NCBI GenBank assembly: GCA_947630725.1
Contig: CANRIS010000009.1
Location: 23,519-87,518, forward strand
Direction: 5' to 3'
DNA length: 64,000 bases
From: an uncultured Clostridia bacterium
GTDB taxonomy: Bacteria; Bacillota; Clostridia; Lachnospirales; CAG-274
Every line of letters starts with the position of its first letter. Within the stretch, counting starts at the first letter, position 1. The translations under genes were made by a program, and so were the position numbers. The notes beneath the pieces were generated by a model. The model searched no databases. It was not told the DNA's origin and saw only the letters and a program-made list of their open reading frames with translations. Positions 21,031 to 31,067 of the stretch are shown piece after piece.

Positions 21031-21262
21031 CCCAGTGAGCCTTTGTCGTCAAGGATATTTATGCTCCGATGTTCTGCCTTGCGCCGATATTCTGCCGAAG
21101 GACGTATGATTTTGTCTGTCGGTCAAAAAATCGACATTGATACAAAAGCAGCGGCAGACCGCCCAAAGCTTTAGTTGAGGGAGCCTGTCGGTCAGATTTA
21201 AAGATAGTATTGACTGCGGATGTATTTTTTATACTTTAAGGATCGGTATTTTATGTCCCGTA

Positions 21263-22390
21263 TCAGTTATTTTTTATGTACACTCTCGGCACTCTTTTGC
21301 TTACGTCGCAAAGGATCTCATAGCTTATGGTACCTGCGAGAGAGGCTATCTCGTCTGCGTCCACCGAAAGAGCGCCCTGCTTGCCCATCAGCACGGCCTC
21401 GTCCCCCACCTTCGCATCGGGTATATGGCTTAAGTCCGCCATAAACTGATCCATACAGATCCTTCCGACTATGGGAGCGTAGGAGCCGTTCACAATTATC
21501 CTGCCCTTGTTGGAGAGACTTCTCATATATCCGTCAGCATAGCCTACGGGTATGGTGGCTATAGTCATAGGGCTTTTCGCCACAAACGTCCTGCCATAGC
21601 TTATGCTGTCGCCGGGGAGGACAGTCTTTATGTGGCTTATGTAGGATCTAACGCTCATAACGGGTCTTATGTCAATGCTGCGGCTCACCTCGTCCGAGGG
21701 ATAACAGCCATAAAGTATTATGCCTGCCCTCACCATATCAAAACCCAGTCTCGGCAGCATATCCAGTATGGCTGCCGAATTTGAACAGTGTCTCATAAGC
21801 TTAAGTCCCCTCTTTTCAAGAGCGCCGCACATATATTCAAACCTTTCGGCCTGAAGGAGGGTATAGTTTTTGTCGGCTGCGTCCGCTGTGGCAAAATGAG
21901 TAAATATGCCCTCCAAGCTTATTCCCTTAAGACGGCTTATTTCTGTTATTTCGTCCACGGATGCCTCATCTGCGAAAAAGCCTATCCGCCCCATACCCGT
22001 GTCGGTTTTTATATGCACTCTGCTTATCCTGCCCAGACGAAGGCTCTCCTCCGAAAGCGCCTCGGCTCTTTCTCTGCTGTATATAGTCTGTGTTATGTCG
22101 TTTTCGGCCACGTCACGAAACCTTTCGGGCAGAGTATCCCCCAGAATAAGTATGGGAACCCTTATGCCCTTATGTCTCAGACTGAGAGCCTCGTCAATGT
22201 TTGCTACAGCCAGACAGTCGGCTCCGTTTTCAAGGCAGCAGACAGCCGTCTCAAAGGCTCCGTGACCGTATGCGTCAGCCTTGACAACTGCCATAAGTCG
22301 GCTTTCTCCCGCTTTTTTCTTTATGCTTCTTACGTTGTGCGCCAAATTGTCCAAGTTTATTTCGGCGACAACTCTTTGGCAGATATTCAA
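21263..22390 (-). CDS. alr: Alanine racemase
   Basis: 'MAVVKADAYGHGA', 'VRAGIILYGCYPS', 'GRICMDQFMADLS'. Confidence 0.97.
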   Translation of the reverse strand: MNICQRVVAEINLDNLAHNVRSIKKKAGESRLMAVVKADAYGHGAFETAVCCLENGADCLAVANIDEALSLRHKGIRVPILILGDTLPERFRDVAENDITQTIYSRERAEALSEESLRLGRISRVHIKTDTGMGRIGFFADEASVDEITEISRLKGISLEGIFTHFATADAADKNYTLLQAERFEYMCGALEKRGLKLMRHCSNSAAILDMLPRLGFDMVRAGIILYGCYPSDEVSRSIDIRPVMSVRSYISHIKTVLPGDSISYGRTFVAKSPMTIATIPVGYADGYMRSLSNKGRIIVNGSYAPIVGRICMDQFMADLSHIPDAKVGDEAVLMGKQGALSVDADEIASLAGTISYEILCDVSKRVPRVYIKNN

Positions 22391-22392
22391 TT

Positions 22393-23037
22393 TCAGTTCA
22401 CCTTATCTTTCAGTTCTCCCGCTATTTTAAATTCATCGGCGTCAAATTCGGGGTTGTATACAAAGTCCGAAAACTCCTCGCTTATATACTCCTCGCCCTT
22501 GCTGTCATATATGACAAGCCTTATGGGATTTCCCTCCTCCGAATCCACAAACAGCTTTTCACTCGCATAGCTTTCATCTCCCCCGGGGATTTCGGCCTCA
22601 AACACAATACAGTCTGCGCCGTCTCCCGAGGCTGCGTCCGTCACAGGCTCTTCGCCTGCCCTTGTTTCGTTTTTCATAAAAGTAAACAGTATAAGCTCCC
22701 GTCTTTTGTCCTTTTCGGCAGCCGACACCTTTATGCGGCTCTTTACGTTGGGGTTATACAGCCACAGCATATTTCCGTCATACAGTATGGTGCTGCCCGA
22801 TGTTTCCTCGGGCTTTTCTCCCTCAAGCCTGTACCTCCCCGATGCGTCCGCAGACTGCCTTATAACAAGTTTGTCCTCTCCGCCCGGAGAATGATATGTG
22901 ACCTCGCACACAGCCTCATATCCCGTCATCTCAACAAGCCTTTTATGTATTCTGTCATAGTCAGAGACATTTTTTTCTCCCGTACATCCCGACAGGACAA
23001 TCAAGCCCGTCAAAAAAATCGGCATAAGCTTTTTCAT
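22393..23037 (-). CDS. gerS: GerS-like lipoprotein (LolA-like fold), directly upstream of alr
   Basis: Lipobox 'LTGLIVLSGC'; LolA-like 'LVIRQSADASGRYRLE...ILYDGNMLWLYNP'; gene pair matches the gerS-alr arrangement known in Clostridioides difficile. Confidence 0.7.
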   Translation of the reverse strand: MKKLMPIFLTGLIVLSGCTGEKNVSDYDRIHKRLVEMTGYEAVCEVTYHSPGGEDKLVIRQSADASGRYRLEGEKPEETSGSTILYDGNMLWLYNPNVKSRIKVSAAEKDKRRELILFTFMKNETRAGEEPVTDAASGDGADCIVFEAEIPGGDESYASEKLFVDSEEGNPIRLVIYDSKGEEYISEEFSDFVYNPEFDADEFKIAGELKDKVN

Positions 23038-23255
23038 ACTTCTACGCCCCCGATCAGACACCGACATACAAAATCAAAAGCCGATTTTTCATATATACCG
23101 ATGTTTGATTTATACTTTTTACAGTATTATATTTAAGTCAGGCAAAAAGTATGTCACTTAAGGGAGCCGAATCGTGTTTTTCGCCTCGCTTCTGCAAGGC
23201 TCTATATTTAAAGCCGCCCGTACAGCCTTGTATCGGACGGCTCTGTTCTCTTTAT

Positions 23256-23843
23256 TTAAGGGAGCAGATAGCCCCTTCTGACGGATTCCTCAATAAGTCT
23301 CAGATATATGTCTCTGATAGGCTCGCTCGCTTTGAGAACCTTGTCCTTTCCCGCTTCGAGAACCATATCCCTATGCACTCCGTGTTCCTTCCAGGTTTTT
23401 CCTCCCGAAAGAAAGTTGAGTATAACAGGCTGAAAGCGATCCATAGTGTTTATAAAACGAGCCTCCTTCGACTTGTTTTCTTCAAATTCCTCCCATATTG
23501 CCTTAAGAGCAAGCCCCTGTCTGCCGAGAATACCGAATATCCTGTCGGCAGCGTCCTTTTCTCTTTCGGCCTTGCTTTCGTTCCCCTCTTTGTCATAGAG
23601 AAACGTATCGCCTGCATAGATCTCCACCATATCGTGGATCAGAGCCATTTTCAGCGCCTTAAGAAGATCCGTCCCCTCCTCGGCATACTCCGAAAGCACG
23701 AGAGCATACAGGCAAAGCGACCACGAATGCTCCGCATCGTTTTCTTTTCTGCCTGCGGGTATATATGTCCTGCGGAAAACGTCCTTAAGTTCCTCCGTCC
23801 GAACCAGAAATTCAAGCTGTTTTTCTATATCGTTCAAAATCAA
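23256..23843 (-). CDS. HD-domain phosphohydrolase (YfbR/HDDC2-like)
   Basis: 'ENDAEHSWSLCLYALVLSEYA', 'MALIHDMVEIYAGDTF'. Confidence 0.85.
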   Translation of the reverse strand: MILNDIEKQLEFLVRTEELKDVFRRTYIPAGRKENDAEHSWSLCLYALVLSEYAEEGTDLLKALKMALIHDMVEIYAGDTFLYDKEGNESKAEREKDAADRIFGILGRQGLALKAIWEEFEENKSKEARFINTMDRFQPVILNFLSGGKTWKEHGVHRDMVLEAGKDKVLKASEPIRDIYLRLIEESVRRGYLLP

Positions 23844-24235
23844 AGTCCTCCGTCAAGTCTTGCGTTCGCTCCGTCCATAAATCTTTTGCGGTCAATTATG
23901 ACTCTGTGATGCTCTCCCTCGCCCACAAGACCCTTTGCGTCATAGACCTTTACGGAGAAAACAAGCTTTTTGCCCTCGATCTTTTCGAGCAGGCTTTCGC
24001 AGCTTATTTTCATACCCACGGGGCTTGGCGCAATGTGCTTTATGTCAAGATATACTCCCACGCTGCTAAGCTCCTCCGAAAGCTCCTTATCTATGCTTTT
24101 GCAGGCCGTCTCCTCCATAAGCGCAATCATTGCGGGAGTGGCGAACACATCGAGAGAGCCGCTTTTCATGGCTTTAGCTGTCATATCGCTTTTCACAACA
24201 GTCTCGCACAAGCCTTTTATTCCCGTTTCAAGCAT
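23840..24235 (-). CDS. Hotdog-fold thioesterase (FlK-like)
   Basis: 'VFATPAMIALMEETACKSID', 'VGVYLDIKHIAPSPVGMKI', 'GEGEHHRVIID'. Confidence 0.85.
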   Translation of the reverse strand: MLETGIKGLCETVVKSDMTAKAMKSGSLDVFATPAMIALMEETACKSIDKELSEELSSVGVYLDIKHIAPSPVGMKISCESLLEKIEGKKLVFSVKVYDAKGLVGEGEHHRVIIDRKRFMDGANARLDGGL

Positions 24236-24250
24236 AGCCGCTCCTCCTCT

Positions 24251-25525
24251 TTATCTGTATATTATGTCCTCTCTCGAGGGGCCGTTTGATACCATAGAGA
24301 TCTTTACGCCTATTTCGTTTTCGATAAACTCCACATAGGCTCTTGCCTCTTTCGGCAGACTGTCATAATCTCTTATGCCCTTTATGGAGCAGCTCCATCC
24401 GGGCAGCCTTTTGAGTATAGGTGTTGACTTGTAGAGCTTGTCGGTCGTGAGAAAATCACCGTATGTCTCTCCGTCATATTCATATCCCACGCATACGGGT
24501 ATTTCGTCAAGATACGAAAGAACGTCCAGACAGGTGAGACAAACCTCTGTAGCTCCCTGCGCCTGCACTCCGTAGCGTGTAGCCACCGTGTCAAACCAGC
24601 CCACTCTTCTGGGTCTGCCTGTGGTGGCTCCGTATTCGCCCTTGTCTCCGCCTCTTTTGCGAAGCTCCTCGGCCTCATCGGGGTCAGGTATCTCCGACAC
24701 AAAGGGGCCTTCGCCAACAGCCGAAGAATAAGCCTTTGTTATGCAAAGCACGTCCTTTATGGCATAGGGAGGTATCCCCGCTCCGACAGCCGCATAGCCT
24801 GCAAGCGTTGAAGAGCTTGTAACATAAGGATATATGCCGTGATCCGTATCCTTAAGAGTGCCGAGCTGACCTTCAAGGAGTATGTTTTTGCCCTCCTTTA
24901 CGGCTTTTCTCAGAAACGAGCCGGTATCGGCCTTATAGGGGCGTATAGCCTCGGCATAGCCCTTAAGCGTTTTAAATACCTCGGTATGGTCTATGGGAGG
25001 TTTTTTGTAGAGATGTTCGAGGGTCACATTGACCTTTTCATACATCATTTCAAGCTTTTCCATAAGAAGCTCATCGTTATAAAGCTCCCATACCTGAAGT
25101 CCCATTTTTGAATATTTGTCCGAAAAGAAAGGCGCTATGCCCGATTTTGTGGAGCCGAAGGCTCTTTTTCCCAATCTCTCCTCCTCATATTCGTCAAGTC
25201 TGACGTGATGAGGAAGCACTATCTGAGCCCTGTCCGAAATAAGCAGCTTAAACCTTACGCCGGCTTTTTTTACCGATGCGATCTCGTCCATAAGAGATGC
25301 CACATTGAGAGCGCAGCCGTTGCCTATTATGTTTGTTATATTTTCGTGAAAAATACCTGACGGAAGCTGATGAAGGGCAAAGCGTCCGTATTCGTTTATT
25401 ATGGTGTGACCTGCATTTGCTCCGCCCTGAAACCTTACCGTTATGTCGGAGGTCTCGGCGCAGAGATCCGTGATCTTTCCCTTTCCCTCATCGCCCCAGT
25501 TTGCGCCCACTATTGCTTTAACCAC
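24251..25525 (-). CDS. purA: Adenylosuccinate synthetase
   Basis: 'VGANWGDEGKGKITD', 'RFQGGANAGHTI', 'TTGRPRRVGWFD'. Confidence 0.97.
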   Translation of the reverse strand: MVKAIVGANWGDEGKGKITDLCAETSDITVRFQGGANAGHTIINEYGRFALHQLPSGIFHENITNIIGNGCALNVASLMDEIASVKKAGVRFKLLISDRAQIVLPHHVRLDEYEEERLGKRAFGSTKSGIAPFFSDKYSKMGLQVWELYNDELLMEKLEMMYEKVNVTLEHLYKKPPIDHTEVFKTLKGYAEAIRPYKADTGSFLRKAVKEGKNILLEGQLGTLKDTDHGIYPYVTSSSTLAGYAAVGAGIPPYAIKDVLCITKAYSSAVGEGPFVSEIPDPDEAEELRKRGGDKGEYGATTGRPRRVGWFDTVATRYGVQAQGATEVCLTCLDVLSYLDEIPVCVGYEYDGETYGDFLTTDKLYKSTPILKRLPGWSCSIKGIRDYDSLPKEARAYVEFIENEIGVKISMVSNGPSREDIIYR

Positions 25526-25543
25526 TGCTTAACACCTGCTTTC

Positions 25544-26986
25544 TTATACGCTTAAAGTTACGTTGTCAATTATCATATCCCCATACTTTTCGAGAACGGG
25601 TCTGACGTTGTTTTCAATAAACTCCGTCACCTGACCCGGCGCTCTTCCCACATAGTTTTTCGGGTCGAGGGTCTTTTTAATATCCTCCTCCGAGCATTTG
25701 AACATGGGGTCTTTCGCTATTCTTTCAATGAGGTCGTTTTCTTTGCCCTCCTGCTTGACAACGGCTGCTGCCTCCATCGAAAGCTCTCTTATTCTTTCGT
25801 GAAGCTCCTGCCTGTTGCCGCCTCTGAGCTTTACCTCGTCCATCATTATGTTTTCGGTAGCCATAAAGGGCAGCTCGCTCATTATCCTCTTTTCTATAAC
25901 CTTGGGATATACCACAAGTCCTCCCGCCACATTAAGATATATACCCAACACAGCGTCCGCAGCCAAAAACATTTCGGGTATGGCGATCCTCTTGTTTGAA
26001 GAGTCGTCAAGGGTTCTTTCAAACCACTGAGCCGAAGCCGTGAGAGCAGGATTCAGAGCGGCGGTCATTATATATCTCGAAAGACCCGCTATTCTTTCGC
26101 TCCTCATGGGGTTTCTCTTATACGCCATAGCCGATGAGCCTATCTGACCCTTTTCAAAGGGCTCCTCCACCTCCTTGAGGTGAGCCAGAAGTCTTATGTC
26201 GTTTGAAAACTTTGACGCAGACTGAGCAATACCCGAAAGCACGTTTGCGCAGTATGAATCCAGCTTTCTCGAATAGGTCTGTCCCGAAACGGGAAAAACA
26301 GCCTCAAATCCAAGCTTTTCGGCGACCCTTCTGTCCAGAGCCTTAACCTTTTCTTCATCGTTGTCAAAAAGCTCCATAAAGCTGGCCTGTGTGCCGGTGG
26401 TACCCTTGCAGCCTCTGAGCCTCAGCTTTTCGAGAAAGAACTCTGTCTGTTCAAGATCCATAAGAAGATCCTGTATCCACAGGCAGGCTCTCTTGCCAAC
26501 GGTGGTGAGCTGCGCAGGCTGAAAGTGAGTAAAGCCCAGCGTAGGCAGCTCTCTGTATTTTTCGGCAAACTCCGAAAGCTTCGATATGACCGAAACCAAA
26601 GACCGCCTTATAAGCTCCATACCCTTTTTCATAAGTATAATATCGGTATTGTCGCCAACATAACAGCTTGTTGCGCCCAGATGGATTATGGCCTCGGCAT
26701 TGGGACACTGTTTTCCGTAGGCATATACATGGCTCATAACATCATGGCGGCAGATCTTCTCTCTCTCCCGGGCGACATCATAGTTTATGTCCTCGGCGTG
26801 AGCCTTAAGCTCCTCTATCTGCCCGTCCGTTATGTTAAGCCCAAGCTCCTTTTCGGTCTCGGCAAGTATTATCCACAGCCTTCTCCACGTTCTGAACTTC
26901 ATATCGGGAGAAAAGACAGCCTTCATTTCATCGCTTGCATATCTTGAATTAAGGGGACTTTCATATACGTCTTTATTGCTGTTCAT
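25544..26986 (-). CDS. purB: Adenylosuccinate lyase
   Basis: 'GQIGSSAMAYKRNPMRSERI' fumarase/ASL signature, 'TLGFTHFQPAQLTTVGKR'. Confidence 0.97.
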   Translation of the reverse strand: MNSNKDVYESPLNSRYASDEMKAVFSPDMKFRTWRRLWIILAETEKELGLNITDGQIEELKAHAEDINYDVAREREKICRHDVMSHVYAYGKQCPNAEAIIHLGATSCYVGDNTDIILMKKGMELIRRSLVSVISKLSEFAEKYRELPTLGFTHFQPAQLTTVGKRACLWIQDLLMDLEQTEFFLEKLRLRGCKGTTGTQASFMELFDNDEEKVKALDRRVAEKLGFEAVFPVSGQTYSRKLDSYCANVLSGIAQSASKFSNDIRLLAHLKEVEEPFEKGQIGSSAMAYKRNPMRSERIAGLSRYIMTAALNPALTASAQWFERTLDDSSNKRIAIPEMFLAADAVLGIYLNVAGGLVVYPKVIEKRIMSELPFMATENIMMDEVKLRGGNRQELHERIRELSMEAAAVVKQEGKENDLIERIAKDPMFKCSEEDIKKTLDPKNYVGRAPGQVTEFIENNVRPVLEKYGDMIIDNVTLSV

Positions 26987-26987
26987 A

Positions 26988-28385
26988 TTATTTTTTACCC
27001 TCCAGCCTTTCCAAAAGCTCCGATACGTCTATGGGGTAGTTTCCCGTAAAGCAGGCGCAGCAGAAATCTCTGTTTGAATCGGGAGCTATCTTAAGAAGAT
27101 TTTCTATGCTCAGATAGTCGAGGCTGTCCGCTCCTATATATCTTGCGGTATCCTCCACGTCATAGTGATTGGCTATAAGCTCCTTTCTTGTAGGCACATC
27201 CGTGCCGAAAAAGCAGGGCCACTTGAACGGCGGAGAGGATATTCTCACATGAACCTCTGTTGCCCCCGCCTCTCTCAGAAGATTTACTATCCTTGCGGAG
27301 GTGGTGCCCCTCACTATCGAATCGTCTATCATAATGACCCTTTTGCCGCATACTTCGCTTTTCAGAGCGTTGAGCTTCATTTTTACGGCGTTTTGTCTCA
27401 TTTTCTGTCCCGGCGATATAAATGTTCTGGCGATATATTTGTTTTTTATAAATCCCATTTTAATGGGTATGCCCGATTCATCGGCATAGCCCTGAGCCGC
27501 CGAAAGTCCCGAGTCGGGTACTCCCACCACTATGTCGGCTTCTACGGGACTTTGTCTCGCTAAAAATCTCCCCGCATTTTTTCTTGCCTCGTGGACGGGC
27601 TGTCCCTCCAATATAGAGTCGGGTCTTGCAAAATATATATGCTCGAATATACAGAGACTTGTTTTTTGGGGCTTTATGATCTGTTCGCTTTCTATGTTTC
27701 CTCTGAAAACGGTTATGACCTCTCCCGGCTCAACGTCTCTTATAAATTTTGCGCCTATGGCGTCAAAGGCAGCCGTTTCGGACGCAAAAACTATGGCGTG
27801 ATCCATCTTTCCCATACAGAGAGGTCTGAAACCCCACGGGTCTCTGGCGGCAATAAGCTTCTGTGGGCTCATAACGAGTATCGAAAAAGCCCCCTTAAGC
27901 TTGTGCATAGCCTTTTTTACGGCCTCCTCGATAGAGCCGCTCTTTATTCTTTCCTTAGCTATGGTATAAGCTATGATCTCCGAATCCGCCGTTGTCTGAA
28001 ATATAGCGCCGTTATATTCAAGCTCCGATCTCAGTTCTTTTGTATTTGTGATGTTTCCGTTATGAACAATCGCAAGTGTACCCTTTATATATCTCAGTAC
28101 GAGAGGCTGCACGTTTTCACGAAGTGAGCCTCCTGCCGTTGAATATCTCACATGACCCACTGCCATATGACCGGGATATTTTTCAAGCGTTTCGTTGTCA
28201 AAGACCTCGTTCACAAGCCCGATGTCCTTATAATAGCTGATCTCTCTGTCCAGATTTACGGCGATGCCGCAGCCCTCCTGCCCCCTGTGCTGAAGAGCCA
28301 CAAGGGCGTTACAGGTCGTATTTGCGCAGCAGCCCTTGGGATCCCATATCCCAAAAACTCCGCATTCTTCTTTTAATATACTCAT
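26988..28385 (-). CDS. purF: Amidophosphoribosyltransferase
   Basis: 'CGVFGIWDPKGCC' N-terminal nucleophile GATase; 'KRVIMIDDSIVRGTTSARIV' PRPP site. Confidence 0.96.
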   Translation of the reverse strand: MSILKEECGVFGIWDPKGCCANTTCNALVALQHRGQEGCGIAVNLDREISYYKDIGLVNEVFDNETLEKYPGHMAVGHVRYSTAGGSLRENVQPLVLRYIKGTLAIVHNGNITNTKELRSELEYNGAIFQTTADSEIIAYTIAKERIKSGSIEEAVKKAMHKLKGAFSILVMSPQKLIAARDPWGFRPLCMGKMDHAIVFASETAAFDAIGAKFIRDVEPGEVITVFRGNIESEQIIKPQKTSLCIFEHIYFARPDSILEGQPVHEARKNAGRFLARQSPVEADIVVGVPDSGLSAAQGYADESGIPIKMGFIKNKYIARTFISPGQKMRQNAVKMKLNALKSEVCGKRVIMIDDSIVRGTTSARIVNLLREAGATEVHVRISSPPFKWPCFFGTDVPTRKELIANHYDVEDTARYIGADSLDYLSIENLLKIAPDSNRDFCCACFTGNYPIDVSELLERLEGKK

Positions 28386-28468
28386 TCAGGATTATCCTCC
28401 ATAATCAATTATACAAGAGCCGTCTTTTATTTTTGTTTCGGGATCAAATGACAGCGAATAAAAGGGGA

Positions 28469-29191
28469 TCAGTTATTTCCATAATATTCCTTAAGTCTTC
28501 CCCAGACCTCAAAATAAACGTCCGAAAATTCTCCCAAATCAAAGCGGAAACGATCCTTGTCAAGCTTTTTGTTTGTTTCTGCGTCCCAAAGTCTGCATGT
28601 GTCGGGGGATATTTCGTCCGCAAGCACAATCCTTCCGTCAGATGTTCTGCCTGCCTCGATCTTGAAGTCAATAAGCTTTATGCCTATTTGCAAAAATATC
28701 TTTTTGAGGCTTTCGTTTACTTTAAATGCCATTTCGGAAAGCTCTTTTATTTCATTCTCCGTGGCAAGTCCGATAGCCAAAGCCTGAGAGGTGTTTATCA
28801 TAGGGTCTCCCAGATCGTCATTTTTATAGCTGAATTCAAGGGTGGGGTTTTTAAGCGGGGTTCCCTCCTCTACTCCGAATCTTTTTGAAAAGGAGCCTGC
28901 CGCCACATTTCTTACAATAATTTCCAGCGGAACGATCTCGCATTTTTCAACAAGAGTTTCTCTGTCGGACAGCTCTTCTTTCAGATGAGTCTTTATTCCG
29001 TCAGCCTCAAGAAGTCTGAATATGAAATTTGCCATTTTGTTGTTGATGACTCCCTTGCCCTCAAAGGAGCCCTTTTTAAGGCCGTTGAAAGCCGTTGCGT
29101 CGTCCTTGTATTCAAAAATACAGAGATTCGGATCGTCCGTTGCGTATACTTTTTTTGCTTTTCCCGTATAAAGCAGTTCTTTTTTAACCAT
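28469..29191 (-). CDS. purC: SAICAR synthetase
   Basis: 'LLYTGKAKKVYATDDP', 'LIDFKIEAGRTSDGRIVLADEISPDTCRLWD'. Confidence 0.97.
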   Translation of the reverse strand: MVKKELLYTGKAKKVYATDDPNLCIFEYKDDATAFNGLKKGSFEGKGVINNKMANFIFRLLEADGIKTHLKEELSDRETLVEKCEIVPLEIIVRNVAAGSFSKRFGVEEGTPLKNPTLEFSYKNDDLGDPMINTSQALAIGLATENEIKELSEMAFKVNESLKKIFLQIGIKLIDFKIEAGRTSDGRIVLADEISPDTCRLWDAETNKKLDKDRFRFDLGEFSDVYFEVWGRLKEYYGNN

Positions 29192-29415
29192 TTTAAATAT
29201 CACCTTTCATAAAATTATGCTTTTGGCAAACATACTTTTCCTTATAACAATACACTACGATTATATATGCAACAGCCGAAAAAAGCAATGCTTTTTTATA
29301 AAATAATCGCCGAATTTTTCGGAATAATTTAAGTCTATGTGTACAGAATAAACTAAGAAAACGCCTAATGATATGTAATAATAAGCCATTTAAAAACTTA
29401 GGGAGGGAAAAAAAT

Positions 29416-30363
29416 TTGATAAAAGGAAAAATCGCAATAATCGGAACAGGCTTTGTGGGCTCGACAATTGCCTATACTATGTTTTTAAGCGGACTTGTGT
29501 CTGAAATAGTCCTTGTGGATATAAATAAAAACAAGGCCGAGGGAGACGCAATGGATCTGAACCACGGTATGCCCTTCGTAAGCCCCGTAAAGGTCACCGC
29601 AGGGGACTACAGCCTTATAAAGGACGCCGATATGGTGATAATCACGGCAGGAGCAAACCAGAAGGAGGGAGAAACACGAATAGACCTTCTGAAAAGAAAT
29701 TTTGTAATATTCAAAAACATAGTCGGCGAAATAAACAAATTCTGTACGGACGACACCATTCTTATGGTCGTGACAAACCCCGTAGATATACTCACTTATG
29801 TCACGTTCAAGCTTTCGGGGTTTTCAAGACGAAAGGTGTTCGGCTCAGGCACCGTTCTTGACACCGCAAGACTCAAATATATAATAGGCGAGCATACAAA
29901 CATTGACGCAAGAAACGTGCATACCTATATAATCGGTGAACACGGTGACTCAGAGGTGCCTACATGGAGCCTCACAAGACTTGCGGGGCTGCCTGTGGAG
30001 GACTATTGCAAAAGCTGCGGAAGCTGCGACAGCATATGTTTCAACAGGGACGACTTCTATCACGAGACAAAAAATGCAGCCTATGAAATAATAAGCAAAA
30101 AGGGAGCCACCTACTATGCCATCGCCCTTGCCGTAAGGCGTATATGCGAAGCCATAATAGGCAACGAAAACACCATACTGCCCCTTTCCACCGTCTGCGA
30201 AGGAGAATACGGCATAAAGGACATATGCTTAAGCCTGCCCACAATAGTCAACGCCCACGGCGCAAGCCGCATACTGGAGCTGCCATTTTCAGACACGGAG
30301 GTTGCGGCTCTCAGAAACAGCGCCGATATGCTGAAGGGCTATTGCTCCGAGCTTGGAATATAA
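29416..30363 (+). CDS. ldh: L-lactate dehydrogenase
   Basis: 'KIAIIGTGFVGSTIAYTM', 'GSGTVLDTARLKYIIGEH', 'IIGEHGDSEVPTWS'. TTG start at 29416 with gggaggg upstream. Confidence 0.96.
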   Translation: MIKGKIAIIGTGFVGSTIAYTMFLSGLVSEIVLVDINKNKAEGDAMDLNHGMPFVSPVKVTAGDYSLIKDADMVIITAGANQKEGETRIDLLKRNFVIFKNIVGEINKFCTDDTILMVVTNPVDILTYVTFKLSGFSRRKVFGSGTVLDTARLKYIIGEHTNIDARNVHTYIIGEHGDSEVPTWSLTRLAGLPVEDYCKSCGSCDSICFNRDDFYHETKNAAYEIISKKGATYYAIALAVRRICEAIIGNENTILPLSTVCEGEYGIKDICLSLPTIVNAHGASRILELPFSDTEVAALRNSADMLKGYCSELGI

Positions 30364-30403
30364 ACACTTCATCAAAATGCTGTCGCAATATCCGCAGGCA
30401 GCT

Positions 30404-30973
30404 TTATTCCGTTATTTTACAGAGGGAATTTATAGCATCGTTAAGTATGCCCTCCGCATCAGCTCCCACTATGTCAAGTCCCTCGGCTGAAATAAAATGG
30501 GTTTCCTCTATGCCATAAAATACCTTTGACAGAGTATCCGCATATTCAAAGCCCATATTGTGTATAATGGGACCGCCCGAGGTCGTCACATAATAGAGCT
30601 TTTCGGCTCTGCACAGGCCTTCGGGTATGCCCCTGTCGTTATAGCGGAACGTCACGCCGCACACGGTGACATTTTCAAAATAAATTTTTAGCAGAGACGG
30701 AAACGACAGATCCCAATACGGAGCGGCAATAACGATAATGTCGGCCTCGGCAAAGCTCCTTGCCGCCGAAAGCTCCCCTGCCGAAAGCTCTCCTGCGGCT
30801 AAAAGCTCGTCACGCCGTCTGAGCCCCTCCTCCGACAGGGGCTTAAGCATATCCTCCCTGTCGGGACGAACCTCTGTGACCTGACCGTCAAGTCTTTCAA
30901 GGAGACTGTGAGCAAGCCTGTTTGTCCGTGAATCCTTTCGCACGCATACGTTAATAAAAAGAATTTTTTTCAT
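30404..30973 (-). CDS. NAD(P)H-dependent FMN oxidoreductase, flavodoxin-like fold (azoreductase-like)
   Basis: 'KILFINVCVRKDSRTNRLAHSLLERL', 'IVIAAPYWDLSFPSLLKIYFENV', 'YYVTTSGGPI'. Confidence 0.88.
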   Translation of the reverse strand: MKKILFINVCVRKDSRTNRLAHSLLERLDGQVTEVRPDREDMLKPLSEEGLRRRDELLAAGELSAGELSAARSFAEADIIVIAAPYWDLSFPSLLKIYFENVTVCGVTFRYNDRGIPEGLCRAEKLYYVTTSGGPIIHNMGFEYADTLSKVFYGIEETHFISAEGLDIVGADAEGILNDAINSLCKITE

Positions 30974-31022
30974 ATATCAAAAACCTCATATAACCATTAT
31001 TTTTTAGGAACACATACCGAAA

Positions 31023-31049
31023 GGGGTCGGAGAACAAAACTCCGACCCC
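31023..31049 (-). terminator. Candidate terminator hairpin downstream of the pectate-lyase-like gene
   Basis: ggggtcggag-aacaaaa-ctccgacccc, 10-bp perfect stem; no strong T-tract. Confidence 0.5.
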
Positions 31050-31067
31050 GATGTATTTTGTTGTGTA

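Noticed and set aside
29281-29330. aaaaaagcaatgctttttt and ccgaatttttcgg upstream of ldh as a riboswitch
   Set aside because: Only short AT-rich hairpins; no recognisable riboswitch core (purine, T-box, SAM, etc.).
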